A stretch of DNA of 64,000 nt from an uncultured Christensenella sp. (lineage in GTDB: Bacteria; Bacillota; Clostridia; Christensenellales; Borkfalkiaceae): contig CAJTLT010000003.1 of NCBI GenBank assembly GCA_910577375.1, positions 124,001 to 188,000 on the forward strand, in the 5' to 3' direction. Both the position numbers and the translations under genes were made by a program. The notes below the pieces were generated by a model. The model worked only from the letters and a program-made list of their open reading frames with translations. It ran no database searches and was not told the DNA's origin. Positions 52,636 through 61,563 of this stretch are shown piece after piece. Positions within the stretch are counted from its first letter, which is position 1; every line of letters begins with the position of its first letter.

Positions 52636-52718
52636 TTGCAATTCAAACGTAAAAATATTGCATTTTTTCGTTTGATATTGCAATTCGTCCACAAAACCGC
52701 GTTTTAATAAAATATAAA

Positions 52719-52753
52719 CCGCCCCGCAAAACCTTCTCGGCTTTGCGGGGCGG
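52719..52753 (-). terminator. GC-rich terminator hairpin
   Basis: CCGCCCCGCAAA (52719-52730) pairs with TTTGCGGGGCGG (52742-52753) and is followed on the minus strand by a T-rich stretch. It closes the remnant-gene region to its right. Confidence 0.7.
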
Positions 52754-52821
52754 CACGTAAAACAAATCCCCAAACACTATATTTTAAGAAACACAAAAAC
52801 CACAATAAATCCGACATAAAA

Positions 52822-52849
52822 AAAGAGAAACTCAACGCGGTTTCTCTTT
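52822..52849. terminator. Terminator after the gene remnant
   Basis: AAAGAGAAAC (52822-52831) pairs with GTTTCTCTTT (52840-52849), 15 bases beyond the stop at 52864. Confidence 0.7.
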
Positions 52850-52863
52850 AGCTTTAATATAGC

Positions 52864-53040
52864 TTATTTTTTTATAAACGGCTTGATAAGTTTTAAAATT
52901 TCCCCCGTCTTTGCACTGTCCTTTAAAAGTTTATTTAAGTTACCGTTGATTGTTTGGGGCGTTTTATATTTTGCCGCCATAGCGCATATTTCTTTTATTT
53001 CGCTGTTGCTCAAACCCAAACCGCCTTGCCACAACAAACC
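52864..53040 (-). pseudogene. C-terminal gene remnant
   Basis: A 58-codon open frame with no start: a TGA at 53041-53043 precedes it in frame. It reads LSNSEIKEICAMAAKYKTP, then NGNLNKLLKDSAKTGEIL, and ends KLIKPFIKK. It looks like the tail of a helical protein whose front has been lost. Its own terminator follows. Not identified. Confidence 0.45.
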
Positions 53041-53106
53041 TCAACGTCAACATATCAAATACATTTACCCGCTAAAACTTATTTAACGATATAACTGCCT
53101 CTTGAA

Positions 53107-53772
53107 TTATTTTATTAAATTTTTCATCCAGATTTCAGATAAAGCGCTTTCGATTCTTTCATATAAAGCGTATTCGGTTAAACCATAAAAAATTATGTAC
53201 ATTTTCTTTACCAATATGCAAAGCAAAATTACAACTATCATCAAAGAAACTAACAACAGCATTAAAACAAACAACTCTTCACTGCTTTGATATTTTACCG
53301 ATGCCAATATAATACCGGCAACAGATACGGTTAAAGACACAACAGAAATAATGGCAAATCCCTTGTTTGATTTCCGCAATAACAATATTTGGTAATGCCT
53401 GATTGCTTCCAAAACTTTGGCACGAGTATTTATTCCGCAAGATTTAATAATCGGAACTAAAATCTCAATATCTTTTCTGAATAAATTTTTTAAAGACTTA
53501 AAAACCCGCTTACAATGAAAATAATCCTTAAACGACAGATTATTATTCTTCCTTGCCTCATTGAAAATTATCGAATAAGCTATAACCGCACTTGAAAACA
53601 AAAATATTGCAACCGACACAACTGTTACAGACCAGTGTTTATAAATAATCCAAAACGTTATAAACAAAACAAGATAACTAAAAAACAGTATACCAAAAGA
53701 TACCAAAATAATTTTATCCAACCTTATATCGTTTAAAGAATTTCTAAATTCTGAAATCAATTTTTCATACAT
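53107..53772 (-). CDS. Hypothetical four-span membrane protein
   Basis: 221 residues. Two spans near residues 20-70 (IILVSFGILFFSYLVLFITF), a basic cytoplasmic middle (KRVFKSLKNLFRKDIEILVPIIK), then two more spans near 140-195. AT-rich compared with the metabolic genes around the window. No family recognised. GGAGAG precedes the ATG. It lies in the accessory-looking patch. Confidence 0.7.
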   Translation of the reverse strand: MYEKLISEFRNSLNDIRLDKIILVSFGILFFSYLVLFITFWIIYKHWSVTVVSVAIFLFSSAVIAYSIIFNEARKNNNLSFKDYFHCKRVFKSLKNLFRKDIEILVPIIKSCGINTRAKVLEAIRHYQILLLRKSNKGFAIISVVSLTVSVAGIILASVKYQSSEELFVLMLLLVSLMIVVILLCILVKKMYIIFYGLTEYALYERIESALSEIWMKNLIK

Positions 53773-53798
53773 GAGTTTCTCTCCATAACTTATTAAAA

Positions 53799-53837
53799 AA
53801 GGTTTCAGAAAATAAAAATTTTGATTTCCGAAACCTT
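53799..53837. terminator. Terminator between 53107 and 53867 genes
   Basis: AAGGTTTC (53799-53806) pairs with GAAACCTT (53830-53837), with internal A/T pairing. Located after the DUF4180 stop. Confidence 0.65.
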
Positions 53838-53866
53838 AAATTATCAATAAAATACAGCCCTTACAA

Positions 53867-54232
53867 TTAATTTGCGGTCAGCTTTTCAACCGCCTTTTCC
53901 AAACTTGCCGTAAAAAATATATCCCGCCCATTATTGCTTTCATAAATAAAATCCTTTAAAGGCTTACTTGTATATTTAGAATAATCCCCGTAAACAGCAA
54001 CGCGGAACTGATAATTAACAAACTTTTGCAGAATTTCCCCCGCAAGCCCGCTGCTTAGTATAAAAAATCTGTCCGCAAACAAATTTTTTGATATCGCTAT
54101 ATTTTTTGTGCCCGTTTCATAACAAACGGTCATCATTAAATCCAAAGCGCTTTGCACGTCGGTAACAAGAACTTCATCCGCCGTAACATGCGAAACTTCA
54201 ATATTATTTTTTGTTATTTTCTCGATTTTCAT
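53867..54232 (-). CDS. DUF4180 domain protein
   Basis: 121 residues. The DUF4180 pattern is clear: VTADEVLVTDVQSALDLMMTV near the start, NIAISKNLFADRFFILSSGLAGEILQKFVNY, RVAVYGDYSKYTSKPLKDFIYESN and a FFTASLEKAVEKL end. Family of unknown function, similar to STAS/SpoIIAA-like folds. Cytoplasmic. The ribosome site is weak. Confidence 0.88.
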   Translation of the reverse strand: MKIEKITKNNIEVSHVTADEVLVTDVQSALDLMMTVCYETGTKNIAISKNLFADRFFILSSGLAGEILQKFVNYQFRVAVYGDYSKYTSKPLKDFIYESNNGRDIFFTASLEKAVEKLTAN

Positions 54233-54336
54233 TTTTCAATCGCCTTTTTAAATATTATACAAAACAATTTACCGGAATGCAAGCGGCGCATTTAAGCATA
54301 CTTTAAAAATCAACCCCCTCAGTCTTTTATTTTTCG

Positions 54337-55110
54337 CTATTTAACAAATTCAATATTTATATCGCCGTTATTGCAATCGGCTGTAAATAATTTGTCTCCT
54401 TCTTCTTTATTTAAAGGCAGATTGCAATCGCCCTTTTTGATTTTGCAAAAAATTGAAAAATCGTCCCATTCGCCAAGCACAGAGCCCGTTATGTCACCGT
54501 TTTTTGCGGTCAAACTAACAGATTTCCCCACGCTTACCCCCTCGCATACAACATTTCCGTCAATCGCTTCAATGCTGATTTGTTCCGCAAAAGTTAGCGG
54601 TTTTACCATAACATTTCCGCTTTTCGCTTTCAAATTAATAAACTTGCCTGCATTTACCTGCTCGCATACAATATCGCCGCCGTTCACGTCAAGACTTAAA
54701 TTTTCCGTAAACGACAACGGGTTTAATATTATGTTTTCGTTTGTTGTGCTTGCCGAAAACGAAACAAGCAAATTATCCGGTATTTTAATTTTTATTTTGC
54801 GATATTCGGCAGAAGGTTTTACGCCAAAAAAATCCGTCCAATTTTTGTTGTATAACAACTTAACCGTCAATTCCTTGCTTTCGGAAACAGATATATCGAG
54901 ATATTCTTTCTCGCCGTCAAAATAACCGATATAAACCCGATTGTCTTCCGATGCGCTTATTTCCAATTCTCTGTCCTCAACCTGCACAACAATTTTTTCA
55001 ATCCCGTTTTCTCCGCTCGAATATGATTTTTCCGTAAACGCGTCGCCGTTCGAACAACCGCAAAGCGCAAACGCAAACACTCCGATAAACGCAAGCAAAA
55101 ACGCCCTCAA
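54337..55110 (-). CDS. DUF4097-family lipoprotein
   Basis: About 257 residues. The only in-frame start codon at the front is a TTG at 55110, without a ribosome site and inside a hairpin, so the 5' end may be altered. The signal peptide ends LCGC (Cys 19). The mature part is a beta-solenoid of repeated INLKAKSGNV-, ISIEAIDGNV- and VSLTAKNGDI-type strands typical of DUF4097. Probably a surface or envelope-stress protein; function unknown. Confidence 0.75.
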   Translation of the reverse strand: MRAFLLAFIGVFAFALCGCSNGDAFTEKSYSSGENGIEKIVVQVEDRELEISASEDNRVYIGYFDGEKEYLDISVSESKELTVKLLYNKNWTDFFGVKPSAEYRKIKIKIPDNLLVSFSASTTNENIILNPLSFTENLSLDVNGGDIVCEQVNAGKFINLKAKSGNVMVKPLTFAEQISIEAIDGNVVCEGVSVGKSVSLTAKNGDITGSVLGEWDDFSIFCKIKKGDCNLPLNKEEGDKLFTADCNNGDINIEFVK

Positions 55111-55241
55111 ACAAACTGTTCAAGGGCGTTTTTGCTTAATTTTTGTTGCCGCCGTTTTTTCAAAAATGCCGAATCAATAATTTGATTCGGCATTTTTCCG
55201 ATATAACAATAACAATCCAAAACGAACATGTTCTAAAATTT

Positions 55242-55936
55242 TTAATTGCTTGGTTTTTTACCGTTACACTTTGAACATAAAACTTGTAAATTTGACGGTA
55301 TGCTTTTCCTCCCTTTTTTATCGGGACAATATGGTCAATATGTAATCCCACACCGTCAGGCATATATTTCCCACAAATTTGACAAGTATAATTATCGCGT
55401 TTAGCAATTTCTTCCCTTAATGCTGATGTCATTCGCTTTCTCTGGTCTTTTGAATGATATTCAGATAGTGTACATTCAAAATCAATATCAGAAAGAGCAT
55501 CATATCTTTGTTGAAGTGTTTTATGCTTGTAAATGGATAGGAATACTTATTTTCATCAACCTGAAAATAAACCGCTTCATAATAATAAGCGTTATCAGTA
55601 TTAGAAAAAATAACTGCTTTTTCGCAGGTTACATTGTTAAGGCTTCTATTATTTTCGTTAAATTTTTTTATAATTGGATTATATATATATATCATTTAAA
55701 ATTTCATTTTGCCATTTTAGATAATCTTCAGAAGAAACAATTGCATTGTATTTTCTTCTCCTTATTTTTTTATGCAAATTAAATAATTTGCCAATTCCGC
55801 TTTTAATTTTTAAGACCATCGCACAAATATCAGAAAAATTTTTGTAAAATGCCACAATACCACTTAATAAAGCTACTGCGCCGATTATCCAAATTGATAT
55901 GGCTACATGTTCTTGTAAAAATGAAATAAAATCCAT
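55242..55936 (-). pseudogene. Membrane-anchored HNH endonuclease-like gene, frameshifted three times
   Basis: Reading across frames restores one protein of about 230 residues. It has a membrane span (HVAISIWIIGAVALLSGIVAF), a middle part (NEILNDIYIYNPIIKKFN, then EAVYFQVDENKYSYPFTS), KTLQQRYDALSDIDFECTLS, and an HNH domain (DNYTCQICGKYMPDGVG, LHIDHIVPIKKGGK, NLQVLCSKCNGKKPSN). Three indels break it: in a TA repeat near 55680-55692, in an A run at 55519-55522 and in an A run at 55304-55307; each is mended by one unit. It is either decayed, phase-variable or affected by sequencing error. Confidence 0.75.
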
Positions 55937-55966
55937 AAATATCCTTAAATTAGTATAAATAAAAGA

Positions 55967-56002
55967 AACCTAAAACTTATCCGCATAGGTTCGTTTTAGG
56001 TT
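55967..56002 (-). terminator. Terminator of the tRNA-Ala pair
   Basis: AACCTAAAAC (55967-55976) and GTTTTAGGTT (55993-56002) pair; on the minus strand TCTTTT follows. Confidence 0.8.
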
Positions 56003-56007
56003 GCTAT

Positions 56008-56083
56008 TGGTGGAGATAAGGGGATTCGAACCCCTGACCTATACGTTGCGAACGTATCGCGCTACCAACTGTGCTATATCCCC
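56008..56083 (-). tRNA. tRNA-Ala (anticodon CGC)
   Basis: 76 nt with encoded CCA. The acceptor GGGGATA pairs with TATCTCC, the anticodon stem ATACG/CGTAT holds loop TTCGCAA, and the T-loop is GGTTCGAATCC. It reads GCG codons. Second of two adjacent alanine tRNAs. Confidence 0.96.
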
Positions 56084-56089
56084 GGATAT

Positions 56090-56165
56090 TGGTGGAGCTA
56101 ATCGGGTTCGAACCGATGACCTTTTGAATGCCATTCAAACGCGCTACCAACTGCGCCATAACCCC
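56090..56165 (-). tRNA. tRNA-Ala (anticodon GGC)
   Basis: 76 nt with encoded CCA. The anticodon stem TTTGA/TCAAA holds loop ATGGCAT, and the T-loop is GGTTCGAACC. It reads GCC and GCU codons. Six bases upstream of the other tRNA-Ala in the same transcript. Confidence 0.96.
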
Positions 56166-56184
56166 GAATTTCCAAACGAATATT

Positions 56185-56213
56185 ATAATATATCAAAGGC
56201 GCTTGATTGTCAA
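56185..56213 (-). promoter_or_regulatory. Promoter of the tRNA-Ala pair
   Basis: TTGACA (56213-56208), 17 bp, TATTAT (56190-56185) on the minus strand. Confidence 0.85.
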
Positions 56214-56475
56214 GAATTTTGCCGTTTTATAACGTCAAATTTTTCGTTGCCAACCACTACTTCAAAAAACAAATTTTTCAATATAAACCTCTATCCGCTT
56301 ATATTATATAAAAAATCCAGTCTATAATTTACAGATAATGCAAAAAATATTTTTACATTAAAATAAGATATTTTAAAAAAATCAAACAAAAAAGCTCATA
56401 TTTTTATAAAATACAAGTTTAAAAAACGTCAAAACCGCCGTTTTCCCAAAATAAGCATAACGTAAAACCAATCAA
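56214..56475. other. AT-rich spacer
   Basis: No gene, RNA or clear hairpin seen. Strongly AT-rich, with long A and T runs between the tRNA promoter and the DUF3592 gene. Confidence 0.3.
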
Positions 56476-56982
56476 TTATGCCGAATTTTGTTTTTTCCAC
56501 TCTGTGTATCGAACGCAATACCCGATCAACATACATCCGGCAAATATGCAAAATACAACCCCGATAACAAATCCTATAATTATTCCAAGCTTATTGTTCT
56601 GCGTAATAAAAATGCAATCATTCGGATTTTCCGGATTATATGCAATTTGTACCGTATCGCCGATACTCTTTACGCCGCCAGTTGAACTTATACTGTTTTT
56701 AACCGTATAAATCGTTCCGTCAACCTCAAATTCGGCAATTTCCGCATAAGCTTCTACAGACGAACCCGCGCCATGATTGCTTCCCGACCAAGAAGTTGTA
56801 ATTTTATAATCCACTACCGTTCCCGTAGTAACTATAAAATTTTTAAGTTTTGCCGAAATTATTGCACCGTAAACAGAAATGCCGATAATCAGACCTACGC
56901 CTAAACAAAGAAACACTATAATAAATGCAAGGTATCCTTTTGTCGGCTTATTATTTAATTGCGTGTTTATAAAGTCGTTCAT
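56476..56982 (-). CDS. DUF3592 membrane protein
   Basis: 168 residues. A span near residues 18-45 (YLAFIIVFLCLGVGLIIGIS), an external domain with TTGTVVDYKITTSWSGS, AEFEVDGTIYTVKNSIS and GDTVQIAYNPENPNDCIF, the DUF3592 core, and a second span near 130-155. Function unknown. No close operon partner. Confidence 0.88.
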   Translation of the reverse strand: MNDFINTQLNNKPTKGYLAFIIVFLCLGVGLIIGISVYGAIISAKLKNFIVTTGTVVDYKITTSWSGSNHGAGSSVEAYAEIAEFEVDGTIYTVKNSISSTGGVKSIGDTVQIAYNPENPNDCIFITQNNKLGIIIGFVIGVVFCIFAGCMLIGYCVRYTEWKKQNSA

Positions 56983-56999
56983 TTTATTTGTTGTATCAT

Positions 57000-57263
57000 T
57001 TATATTATACCATAAAACTTTGCACTTTCAACCATATTAATAAAAAACTCGCCTAACGAAATTAAAGAAAACGTTACACCAACCACAACCGCCCACTGCG
57101 CCGCGTCTAATTTCACAAGCCCGAAAGCAACCGAAAGCGGGCTAACGCACAGTAATACATTCAAAACAACTCCGACGGCAGACATAACGATTACTAACCC
57201 TGCAATACAATAGGCTTTCCGTAAATATCGGTTCTGCCAAAACACAGAAAAAAGTCCGGACAT
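57000..57263 (-). pseudogene. Partial duplicate of the P-type ATPase C-terminus
   Basis: 87 codons. VGVVLNVLLCVSPLSVAFGLVKLDAAQWA is nearly identical to the C-terminal part of the ATPase encoded at 57472, and the DNA of 57048-57182 aligns with 57556-57690 without gaps. The ATG falls inside the tRNA-Val terminator, so real translation is doubtful. Remnant of a tandem copy separated from the intact gene by tRNA-Val. Confidence 0.8.
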
Positions 57264-57280
57264 AATTAAGGCCGGACTTT
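57249..57280 (-). terminator. Terminator of tRNA-Val
   Basis: AAAGTCCGG and CCGGACTTT form the stem; on the minus strand TTTTTT follows, ten bases after the tRNA. Confidence 0.8.
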
Positions 57281-57289
57281 AACGGTATT

Positions 57290-57366
57290 TGGTGGGAACA
57301 AATGGGCTCGAACCATCGACCTCTTGCATGTCAAGCAAGCGCTCTGACCAACTGAGCTATGCCCCC
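57290..57366 (-). tRNA. tRNA-Val (anticodon GAC)
   Basis: 77 nt with encoded CCA. Acceptor GGGGGCA/TGTTCCC, anticodon stem CTTGC/GCAAG with loop TTGACAT, T-loop GGTTCGAGCC. It reads GUC and GUU codons. Flanked by the two copies of the ATPase tail. Confidence 0.96.
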
Positions 57367-57377
57367 AAAGCGTTTAT

Positions 57378-57406
57378 ATTATAACAACAGCCGCCGTTCT
57401 TGGCAA
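57378..57406 (-). promoter_or_regulatory. Promoter of tRNA-Val
   Basis: TTGCCA (57406-57401), 17 bp, TATAAT (57383-57378) on the minus strand. Confidence 0.8.
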
Positions 57407-57433
57407 GCGTTTTAAATAAAAAAATAAAAATCA

Positions 57434-57452
57434 CCCCCTCTCAAAGAGGGGG
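57434..57452 (-). terminator. Terminator of the P-type ATPase gene
   Basis: CCCCCTC and GAGGGGG close a short loop; on the minus strand a T-rich tract follows, 20 bases after the ATPase stop. Confidence 0.75.
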
Positions 57453-57471
57453 CTTTCCGATTAAAATTTTA

Positions 57472-60114
57472 TTAAATTTTTGCCTTTACCCCCGCAATAT
57501 GGCTCAAACAACGCGGTTTACGCCTTGTACAGCTCCTCAACACAAGCTTATAAATCTCGCCCAAAGGAATTACAGAAAGCGCCGCACCGACAGCAATCGC
57601 CCACTGCGCCGCATCCAGTTTCACAAGCCCGAAAGCAACCGAAAGCGGGCTAACGCACAGCAATACGTTCAAAACAACGCCGATGGCAACCGTTGCAAGC
57701 AATATTTTGTTTGATAAGAAATGTCTGAAAGCCGACTGCCTCTCCGAACGGATATTGAACGACTGGAACAGCTCCAAAAACGAAATCGTCATAAAAGTCA
57801 TCGTCGTAGCCGTTTCGTTGCCCCATATATTGAGGGCAATTATAAACACGGCTATTGTAACCGCCGTCATATACGCGCCGAAAACGCCTATCGAACAAAG
57901 AGAAGTCTTGGAAAACAAGCTCTTTTCCGCGCGCTCGGGCGGGCGGTTCATAATGTCGTCGTCAGCCTTTTCCATACCCAGCGCAAGCACGGGAAAGCTG
58001 TCCGTTATAAGATTAAGCCATAAAAGCTGCGTAGACAATAAAAAGTCGAATTTGAATAAAAACAAAGACGCAATCAAAATAGCCAGCACTTCCGCAAGAT
58101 TTGTGGAAAGAAAGAACTGTATCGTCTTTTTAATGTTGGAAGAAATTCTCCTCCCCTCTTTCACCGCAGAAACTATCGTAGTGAAATTATCGTCCGTAAT
58201 CACCATATCGGAAGCGCTCTTCGTAACATCCGTTCCAGAAACGCCCATAGAAATGCCGATATCCGCGCTCTTTATGCTCGGCGCGTCGTTTATTCCGTCG
58301 CCGGTCATCGCCACAACCTTACCGCGCCGTTGCAGAGATTGCACAATAACGTTTTTATGCTTTGGAGAAACTCTCGCAAACACACGGCAATTTTCAATTG
58401 CGTTATCCCTCTCGCTTTCGGGCAGCGCGTCAAGCTCGTCGCCCGTCATTACTTCGCGCATATCCTCGGCTATATTCAATTTTTTAGCTATCGAAAACGC
58501 CGTGCGCACATGGTCGCCAGTTATCATAACGGTGGATATTCCCGCCGTTTTGCACTCCGTAACAGCGTCCCCCGCGCCCTCTTTAAGTCCGTCAATCATT
58601 CCGCAAAGCCCTGCGAAAATCAGACTTTCTTCGGATATCTTTCCGTTAAACGGCACATATGCAAAACCCAACACACGCAACGCGTCGTCAGACATTCTGT
58701 CGTTATCGGCAAGCACCGCTGCTTTTTGCTTGTCGGTGAACGGCTTAACGCCGCTCTCCGTCAAAATCTTTTCGCAGCGCCCTATAAGGATATCCGGCGC
58801 GCCCTTTGTAAAGGTAAATCTTTCCCCGCAGATTTCCGCCGCAACCGACATCATTTTCCGCTCAGAGGTAAAAGGCTCTTCCGCAATCCTCACAAAATCC
58901 GCCGAATATCCGCACTCGTCTGCACATACCCTCAGCGCAACCTCCGTCGGGTCGCCTATATAGTTTCCCTTTTCCCCTTTAACCGTCGTACAAACGGTCA
59001 TACACTGCAATAATTTTTCATTTACCCCCGACATATCCTCTGCCGAAAACGTTTTCCCTCCGCAAACCGCGCTTACAACCTTCAGTTTGTTCTGCGTCAA
59101 AGTTCCCGTTTTGTCGGAGCATATAACCGAACAGCTCCCCAGCGTTTCAACAGATTTAAGTTTTCTTATAACAACGCCCTTTTTGCTCATCTTCTGCACG
59201 CCCATCGCCATAATAATCGTCACAACCGCGGGCAAACCTTCGGGAATAGCGGCAACGGCAATCGCTACGGAAGTCATAAAGTTTTTAAGTATTCCGTCCT
59301 CCCGCACAAAAATTCCCATTATAAATATAACGGCGGTAACCGCCAGAACAAATGCGGAAATTATCCTCCCCAGTTTATCAAGGCTCTTTTCAAGCGGGGT
59401 TTTCGTCTGCTTTCCGTTTTGCAGCATAGCCGCAATTTTGCCCATTTCCGTGCCCATTCCAACCGACGTAACCACAGCCGAAGCGTTTCCGCGCACAACG
59501 TACGTAGCGCCGAAAAGGGTGTTCGTCATCGCGCTCAAAGCAACCTTGTTGCCGTGTATTCTCTTTTCGCTTTTCTCCACCGCCGCGCTTTCCCCCGTGA
59601 GGGCGCTCTCGTCGCACATTAACGAATTGCACTCCACAACACGGCAGTCCGCGGGTACAACGTCACCCTCCTCCAAAAGCACGATATCCCCCACCGTCAG
59701 CTCTTCGCAAGGTATAACGTATTCCTTGTTTTCACGCCTGACCTTGCATGAATTTGCAGAAAGCTTTTTCAAATTTTCTATCGCCTTGTCCGCGCGGTAC
59801 TGCTGAACCGTTCCCACAACCGCGTTAAGAAAGATTATAGCAAGGATAATAAAAGTATCGGTCAAATCGTTTTTGTCCTTAGATAAAAACGCGATAAGTC
59901 CCGAAACCGCCGCCGCAACGATTAAAAGTATCGTCATAAAATCTTTGAACTGTGAAAAGAAAAGCTTAAAAATCCCCGCGCTCTTCCCTTTGTCCAAAGC
60001 GTTCGCGCCGTACTCTTTCAGTCTTTTTTCCGCCTCGGAAAGGCTAAGCCCGCGGGGAGAAGTTTTCAGCCTCGTAAGGGTCTGCCCCGCTTCTTCGAAA
60101 CAGTAATTAGCCAT
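57472..60114 (-). CDS. Calcium-transporting-type P-type ATPase (P2 class)
   Basis: 880 residues from the ATG at 60114, behind AGAGG; an in-frame start at 60198 lacks a site. Cation-transporter N-domain (LKEYGANALDKGK), actuator motif DESALTGESAAVEK, ion-site PEGLPAVVTIIMAMG in M4, phosphorylation Asp in SDKTGTLTQNKL (about residue 334), nucleotide-binding FTKGAPDILI, hinge MTGDGINDAPSIKSADIGISMG, then C-terminal spans with WLNLITDSFPVLALGME. This is the PMR1/SERCA-like layout, exporting Ca2+ or a similar cation. Its 3' end is duplicated across the tRNA-Val gene. Confidence 0.95.
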   Translation of the reverse strand: MANYCFEEAGQTLTRLKTSPRGLSLSEAEKRLKEYGANALDKGKSAGIFKLFFSQFKDFMTILLIVAAAVSGLIAFLSKDKNDLTDTFIILAIIFLNAVVGTVQQYRADKAIENLKKLSANSCKVRRENKEYVIPCEELTVGDIVLLEEGDVVPADCRVVECNSLMCDESALTGESAAVEKSEKRIHGNKVALSAMTNTLFGATYVVRGNASAVVTSVGMGTEMGKIAAMLQNGKQTKTPLEKSLDKLGRIISAFVLAVTAVIFIMGIFVREDGILKNFMTSVAIAVAAIPEGLPAVVTIIMAMGVQKMSKKGVVIRKLKSVETLGSCSVICSDKTGTLTQNKLKVVSAVCGGKTFSAEDMSGVNEKLLQCMTVCTTVKGEKGNYIGDPTEVALRVCADECGYSADFVRIAEEPFTSERKMMSVAAEICGERFTFTKGAPDILIGRCEKILTESGVKPFTDKQKAAVLADNDRMSDDALRVLGFAYVPFNGKISEESLIFAGLCGMIDGLKEGAGDAVTECKTAGISTVMITGDHVRTAFSIAKKLNIAEDMREVMTGDELDALPESERDNAIENCRVFARVSPKHKNVIVQSLQRRGKVVAMTGDGINDAPSIKSADIGISMGVSGTDVTKSASDMVITDDNFTTIVSAVKEGRRISSNIKKTIQFFLSTNLAEVLAILIASLFLFKFDFLLSTQLLWLNLITDSFPVLALGMEKADDDIMNRPPERAEKSLFSKTSLCSIGVFGAYMTAVTIAVFIIALNIWGNETATTMTFMTISFLELFQSFNIRSERQSAFRHFLSNKILLATVAIGVVLNVLLCVSPLSVAFGLVKLDAAQWAIAVGAALSVIPLGEIYKLVLRSCTRRKPRCLSHIAGVKAKI

Positions 60115-60219
60115 AAAAATACCTCTTGGATTAAGGTATTCAAACTTGTCCCCGCTTATGACTTTATACCGTCTTTTAACATTTCCGTCTGTGCGCAAAA
60201 GGCGATAAAAATAAAATCC

Positions 60220-60248
60220 GCGCCCGACGGCAAAAAGCCGTTGGGCGC
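60220..60248 (-). terminator. Terminator after the GT28-like gene
   Basis: GCGCCCGACGGC (60220-60231) pairs with GCCGTTGGGCGC (60237-60248), loop AAAAA, and a T-rich tract follows on the minus strand. Confidence 0.85.
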
Positions 60249-60266
60249 GTTAACTGTTCGTCAAAT

Positions 60267-61454
60267 TTAATTTTTAAGTTCGGGGTACTTCGTACATAAA
60301 AGCCCGAAAATCTGCCTCGCGCATTGCTCCGCGCCGTAATTGCCGTGCTGCGCCATTGCCGCATTTTTCATAGGCTCAAGCTTTTCGGGCGCGGCGATAA
60401 ACTCTTCTATCTTGTCCGCAACCTTTCTGGGCTTAAAGATTTTCAACGCGCTCCCGACAACTTCAACATAATATCTGCCGATATACATTTCTATATTCGT
60501 CGCATATTTCGTGATTATCTGTGGAACTCCGAAAAAGCAGGGCTCGGCTGTCATGCTCGCGCCGCTCTTTCCGCAAAAAAGGTCCGCGGCAGTCAACAGC
60601 TCAAACATATTGTCAACAAGCCCCATAGGCCGCCAGTCGGTTTTGCCTTTGGATTTCATCTGCAAAAACTTTTCGTAAAGCTCCGCATTTCTGCCGCACA
60701 CCGGCACAAGAGTCACAGGCAAATCGCGGTCAAGAATAATTTTGCATATCTTCTCCATTCTGCCTATGCCGTAGCCGCCTTCCGCCAGCACAACGGTAAA
60801 CTTGTCCTTATCGAACCCCAGCTTTTCCCTCGTCTCCGCTTTGCTGTCCGTAACGGCAAGATTGTTTTCGTAAACGGTGAAAGCTTCTTCCCTTATAAGG
60901 AACGGAACAAGCTTGAAATTATCGTTGTTCAGCCTTTTGCTGTGGTGTTTCATCGCGCTTTCATAACCCATAGGGTTAGACATCATAACCAAATCGCAGG
61001 GGTATCTGAAAAGCGGATTAATCTTCGCATCCGGGCAATACATAGCCGTAAGCGGCTTTGCTTTGCACTTTCTCGCATAATAATTTGTCGCCCAGTGCGT
61101 GCTTACAACCATATCGGGCTTCAATTCGTCCATATGCCTGTAACCGCGCTTGCGCGAGCCCAAAACCAAAAACGTCATTGTCGCCCACGTTGAAAGCTTA
61201 ACGCGCCAGAACTCCATATTGAAGGTTGCGAAAAACCCGTAAGCCGAATGTTTCGTATATTTTAAAGCTTCGCCCTTTAAGCGGTCTTCGAATTTCTTAA
61301 GTTTTTTATCCCCGCTTTCGGTGAAAAACTGCGAACGCACGCACTCTACTTTATCGCCGTAAAGTTTTTCAAACTCGTCCGCAATGCTGTTCATAGGCAT
61401 TATGTGCCCCAGCCCCGCCTCAGCGTAGGGAAATATAACCCTCGGTTTATCCAA
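60267..61454 (-). CDS. GT28-like glycosyltransferase (MGDG-synthase / diacylglycerol glucosyltransferase type)
   Basis: 395 residues. FPYAEAGLGHIMPMNSIADEF gives the N-terminal acceptor domain, and VVSTHWATNYYARK and YCPDAKINPLF the middle. The C-terminal donor site has VLAEGGYGIGRMEKI, PMGLVDNMFELLTAADLFCGKSGA and EPCFFGVPQI. This matches GT-B enzymes that glycosylate diacylglycerol (Ugt/YpfP, MGDG synthase), although MurG-like functions use the same fold. Peripheral membrane protein; monocistronic. Confidence 0.85.
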   Translation of the reverse strand: MDKPRVIFPYAEAGLGHIMPMNSIADEFEKLYGDKVECVRSQFFTESGDKKLKKFEDRLKGEALKYTKHSAYGFFATFNMEFWRVKLSTWATMTFLVLGSRKRGYRHMDELKPDMVVSTHWATNYYARKCKAKPLTAMYCPDAKINPLFRYPCDLVMMSNPMGYESAMKHHSKRLNNDNFKLVPFLIREEAFTVYENNLAVTDSKAETREKLGFDKDKFTVVLAEGGYGIGRMEKICKIILDRDLPVTLVPVCGRNAELYEKFLQMKSKGKTDWRPMGLVDNMFELLTAADLFCGKSGASMTAEPCFFGVPQIITKYATNIEMYIGRYYVEVVGSALKIFKPRKVADKIEEFIAAPEKLEPMKNAAMAQHGNYGAEQCARQIFGLLCTKYPELKN

Positions 61455-61494
61455 AACGTTACTCCGTGGAATAATTGAATTTATACCGTATAGA

Positions 61495-61523
61495 ATTATA
61501 TCACAGCGTTACGCATTAATCAA
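61495..61523 (-). promoter_or_regulatory. Promoter of the GT28-like gene
   Basis: TTGATT (61523-61518), 17 bp, TATAAT (61500-61495) on the minus strand. Confidence 0.8.
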
Positions 61524-61563
61524 CTAATTTTACGCTTTTAAAAGCGTGGAATAATTTACCGAA

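Noticed and set aside
55101..55135. Plus-strand terminator at the start of the DUF4097 gene
   Set aside because: The stem ACGCCCT/AGGGCGT with a T run is real, but no plus-strand gene leads into it and it overlaps the minus-strand start; its role is unclear.
57683..58963. Long plus-strand open frame of 426 codons
   Set aside because: It lies wholly antisense to the intact P-type ATPase gene and has no family signature or ribosome site.
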